Of a stretch of 16,253 nucleotides of DNA, positions 15,033 to 16,253 are shown one piece after another (position 1 is the stretch's first letter; every line of letters begins with the position of its first letter). This DNA comes from an uncultured Acetatifactor sp. (GTDB lineage: Bacteria > Bacillota > Clostridia > Lachnospirales > Lachnospiraceae). The stretch covers positions 1 to 16,253 of the forward strand of contig CAKRRS010000063.1 in the NCBI GenBank assembly GCA_934394665.1, in the 5' to 3' direction. A program made the translations under genes and the position numbers. The notes under the pieces were generated by a model, which was not told the DNA's origin, ran no database searches, and saw nothing but the letters and a program-made list of their open reading frames with translations.

Positions 15033-15896
15033 ATGTTTAAAATTGTTACAGACAGTACGGCTGATCTGCCGGTGGAATATCTGAAAGAGCATGATCTCGG
15101 ATGCATAAATCTCAGTTATATCATGGACGGTGTAACTTACGGACAAGGAAAAGAACTTCCCGAGAAAGAATTCTATGCATTGATGAGACAGGGCAAGATG
15201 CCGACGACTTCCCAGGTGAATCCCGAGGAGGCAAAAGCCCATTTTACGGAATACCTGAAAGAAAATAAAGAGATTTTGTGTATTGCATTTTCTTCCGGAC
15301 TAAGCGGCACTTATAACAGCATGCGAATCGCAGCGGAAGAAATCATGGAAGAGCAGCCGGATTGCAAGATTATCGTCATTGACAGCCTGTGTGCTTCGCT
15401 TGGCGAGGGACTTTTGGTTCATAAGGCGGTAACGCTGAGAGATCAGGGAAAGTCTCTGGAAGAAGTGGCAGAGTGGGTGAAAAACAACCGTCTGCATCTG
15501 GTGCATGTCTTTACCGTAGATGATCTGTTCCATCTCTATCGCGGCGGCCGTGTCAGCAAAGCAACGGCTTTCGTCGGGACACTTGCAGGCATCAAACCGA
15601 AGCTTCATGTAGACAATGAAGGACATCTGATCGTTATCGGCAAAGTACGCGGACGTAAAAAATCCCTGCATGCGTTGGTGGACTACATGGAGGAAAAGAT
15701 GGGATCCTACCGTGACCAGAATGATATTATCTTTATCAGCCACGGAGATGATCTGCCGGCGGCAGAGCTGGTAAGAGATTTGGTCAAGGAACGCTTCGGA
15801 ATGGACAGCTTCCTGATCAACTATGTCGGACCTACCATCGGTTCTCATTCAGGCCCCGGAACACTGGCGTTGTTCTTTATGGGCGAAGAGAGATAA
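15033..15896 (+). CDS. DegV-family fatty-acid-binding protein
   Basis: From ATG 15033 (GGAGGA 6 nt upstream; ATG 14994 further up has no ribosome site and overlaps the promoter) the product is 287 residues, the normal DegV length. Family motifs run in order: TDSTADLP at the N-terminus, TTSQ, FSSGLSGTYNS, DSLCASLGEGLL, RGGRVSK, and GPTIGSHSGPGTLALFF near the end. Characterised members bind a fatty acid between two alpha/beta domains; the related FakB proteins hand fatty acids to the kinase FakA. No fakA is in this window, so coupling to that kinase is only a family inference. The stop TAA is the first codon of the 24-bp repeat at 15894-15917. Confidence 0.92.
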   Translation: MFKIVTDSTADLPVEYLKEHDLGCINLSYIMDGVTYGQGKELPEKEFYALMRQGKMPTTSQVNPEEAKAHFTEYLKENKEILCIAFSSGLSGTYNSMRIAAEEIMEEQPDCKIIVIDSLCASLGEGLLVHKAVTLRDQGKSLEEVAEWVKNNRLHLVHVFTVDDLFHLYRGGRVSKATAFVGTLAGIKPKLHVDNEGHLIVIGKVRGRKKSLHALVDYMEEKMGSYRDQNDIIFISHGDDLPAAELVRDLVKERFGMDSFLINYVGPTIGSHSGPGTLALFFMGEER

Positions 15897-15917
15897 CTTG
15901 AAAGTTAATGAAGCAAA
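15894..15917 (+). repeat. 24-bp repeat, right copy
   Basis: These bases are the exact reverse complement of 211-234, starting at the degV stop codon. Both copies carry an internal ATGAAGCAAA. Here the ATG at 15908 opens a 50-codon frame that runs into the 51-bp array; it has no ribosome site and I do not call it a gene. The two copies point outward from the gene block. Confidence 0.85.
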
Positions 15918-15935
15918 TATTTTTCTATATTCCAC

Positions 15936-15970
15936 GCAGATGGCTGACTATTTTTAGTCGGGATGCTTTT
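15936..15970 (+). terminator. Probable intrinsic terminator of degV
   Basis: CTGACTA (15944-15950) pairs with TAGTCGG (15955-15961, one T-G pair) around TTTT. An internal loop and GCA/TGC (15936-15938/15964-15966) extend it, and four T residues follow. The stem is modest and the T-run short. Confidence 0.5.
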
Positions 15971-15972
15971 AT

Positions 15973-16253
15973 GGGCACAGAAGATAAAAAAATTCTCCTG
16001 TGCCCTTGGCGTTTGAAAAGAAGGGTACAGAGAATGAAAAAGTCTTCCCTGTACCCTTAGCGTTTGAAAAGAAGGGTACAACGGAGGAAAAAATCTTCCC
16101 TGTACCCTTGGTGTTTGAGAAGAAGGGTACAGCGGAACAAAAAGTCTTCCCTGTACCCTTTGGAGTTTGAAAAGAGGGGTACAGCGGAACAAAAAGTCTT
16201 CCCTGTACCCTTTGGAGTTTGAAAAGAAGGGTACAGAGGTGGAAAAAGTCTTC
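15973..16253. repeat. Tandem array of ~51-bp repeats, each an inverted repeat
   Basis: GGGTACAG (GGGCACAG in the first unit, GGGTACAA in the third) begins at 15973, 16023, 16074, 16125, 16177 and 16229, a period of 50-52 bp. Each unit has an arm of up to 10 bp, AAGGGTACAG, a loop of about 18 nt that is mostly A-rich, the matching arm CTGTACCCTT, and a linker TTGGCGTTTGAAAAG or close variants. The sixth unit runs off the window, so the array continues. Both strands can form the same hairpins. In the first unit both arms change together (GGGCACAG with CTGTGCCC), which preserves pairing. There are no unique spacers, so it is not a CRISPR array. It has no recognised function. Confidence 0.85.

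Noticed and set aside
211..15917. Whole block as a composite transposon or integrative element
   Set aside because: All genes inside are core metabolic or sporulation genes. There is no transposase, integrase or target-site duplication visible, and the inverted repeat is not at the ends of a known IS.
15905..16192. 95-codon minus-strand frame with a repeating 17-residue pattern (VQGRLF, LYPSFQT)
   Set aside because: The protein repeat is what a 51-bp DNA repeat gives in any frame. Units of 50 and 52 bp break the frame, and no ribosome site is seen.
15973..16253. CRISPR array
   Set aside because: Units are similar along their whole length with no unique spacers of constant size between identical repeats, and no cas genes are present in the window.

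Overview
The window reads as chromosomal DNA from an endospore-forming anaerobe of the Clostridia, most likely a Lachnospiraceae gut bacterium. The basis is spoIVA and a GerA/SpoVAF-family gene (spore formers only), an oxygen-sensitive class III ribonucleotide reductase (strict or facultative anaerobes), strong AGGAGG-type ribosome sites, and the style of the proteins. I cannot name a genus from sequence alone. All fourteen protein genes I accept lie on the + strand, so the window is a series of short co-directional operons.

Layout. 1-315 is non-coding and holds a densely self-complementary element (10-158), two small hairpins, one copy of a 24-bp repeat (211-234) and the spoIVA leader. 316-1797 is spoIVA, the spore-coat basement ATPase. 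1804-5985 is a nucleoside-salvage operon: a sigma-A-type promoter, purine nucleoside phosphorylase, cytidine deaminase, an amidohydrolase of the ATZ/TRZ deaminase type, and an NCS2 purine-base permease. It is followed, after a GC-rich hairpin, by a membrane-anchored MutS-like ATPase (6068-7762). 7759-9830 is a second unit: promoter, a perfect 12-bp tandem duplication, a 56-residue membrane protein, a YjjG-like HAD phosphatase, a WYL-domain regulator, and a strong intrinsic terminator. 9848-12694 is nrdD-nrdG behind two NrdR-box-like palindromes. 12771-13430 is dut. 13436-13493 is a long hairpin that ends dut and also buries the ribosome site of spoVAF (13494-14933). 14970-15970 is a degV-family gene with its own promoter and terminator. 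15973 to the window end is an array of ~51-bp repeats, each containing an inverted repeat.

The genes share themes. PNP, Cdd, the deaminase and the permease take up and break down nucleosides and bases. NrdDG and Dut make dNTPs and remove dUTP, and the HAD enzyme may remove non-canonical pyrimidine nucleotides. The two sporulation genes stand apart, and each has its Shine-Dalgarno sequence inside an inverted repeat.

The least explained material is not coding: the folded element at the left edge, the hairpin array at the right edge, and a perfect 24-bp sequence present once at each end in opposite orientation, so that its copies face outward from the gene block. These look like dispersed repeat families of this genome. 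Nothing here is a clear new defence or mobile system.
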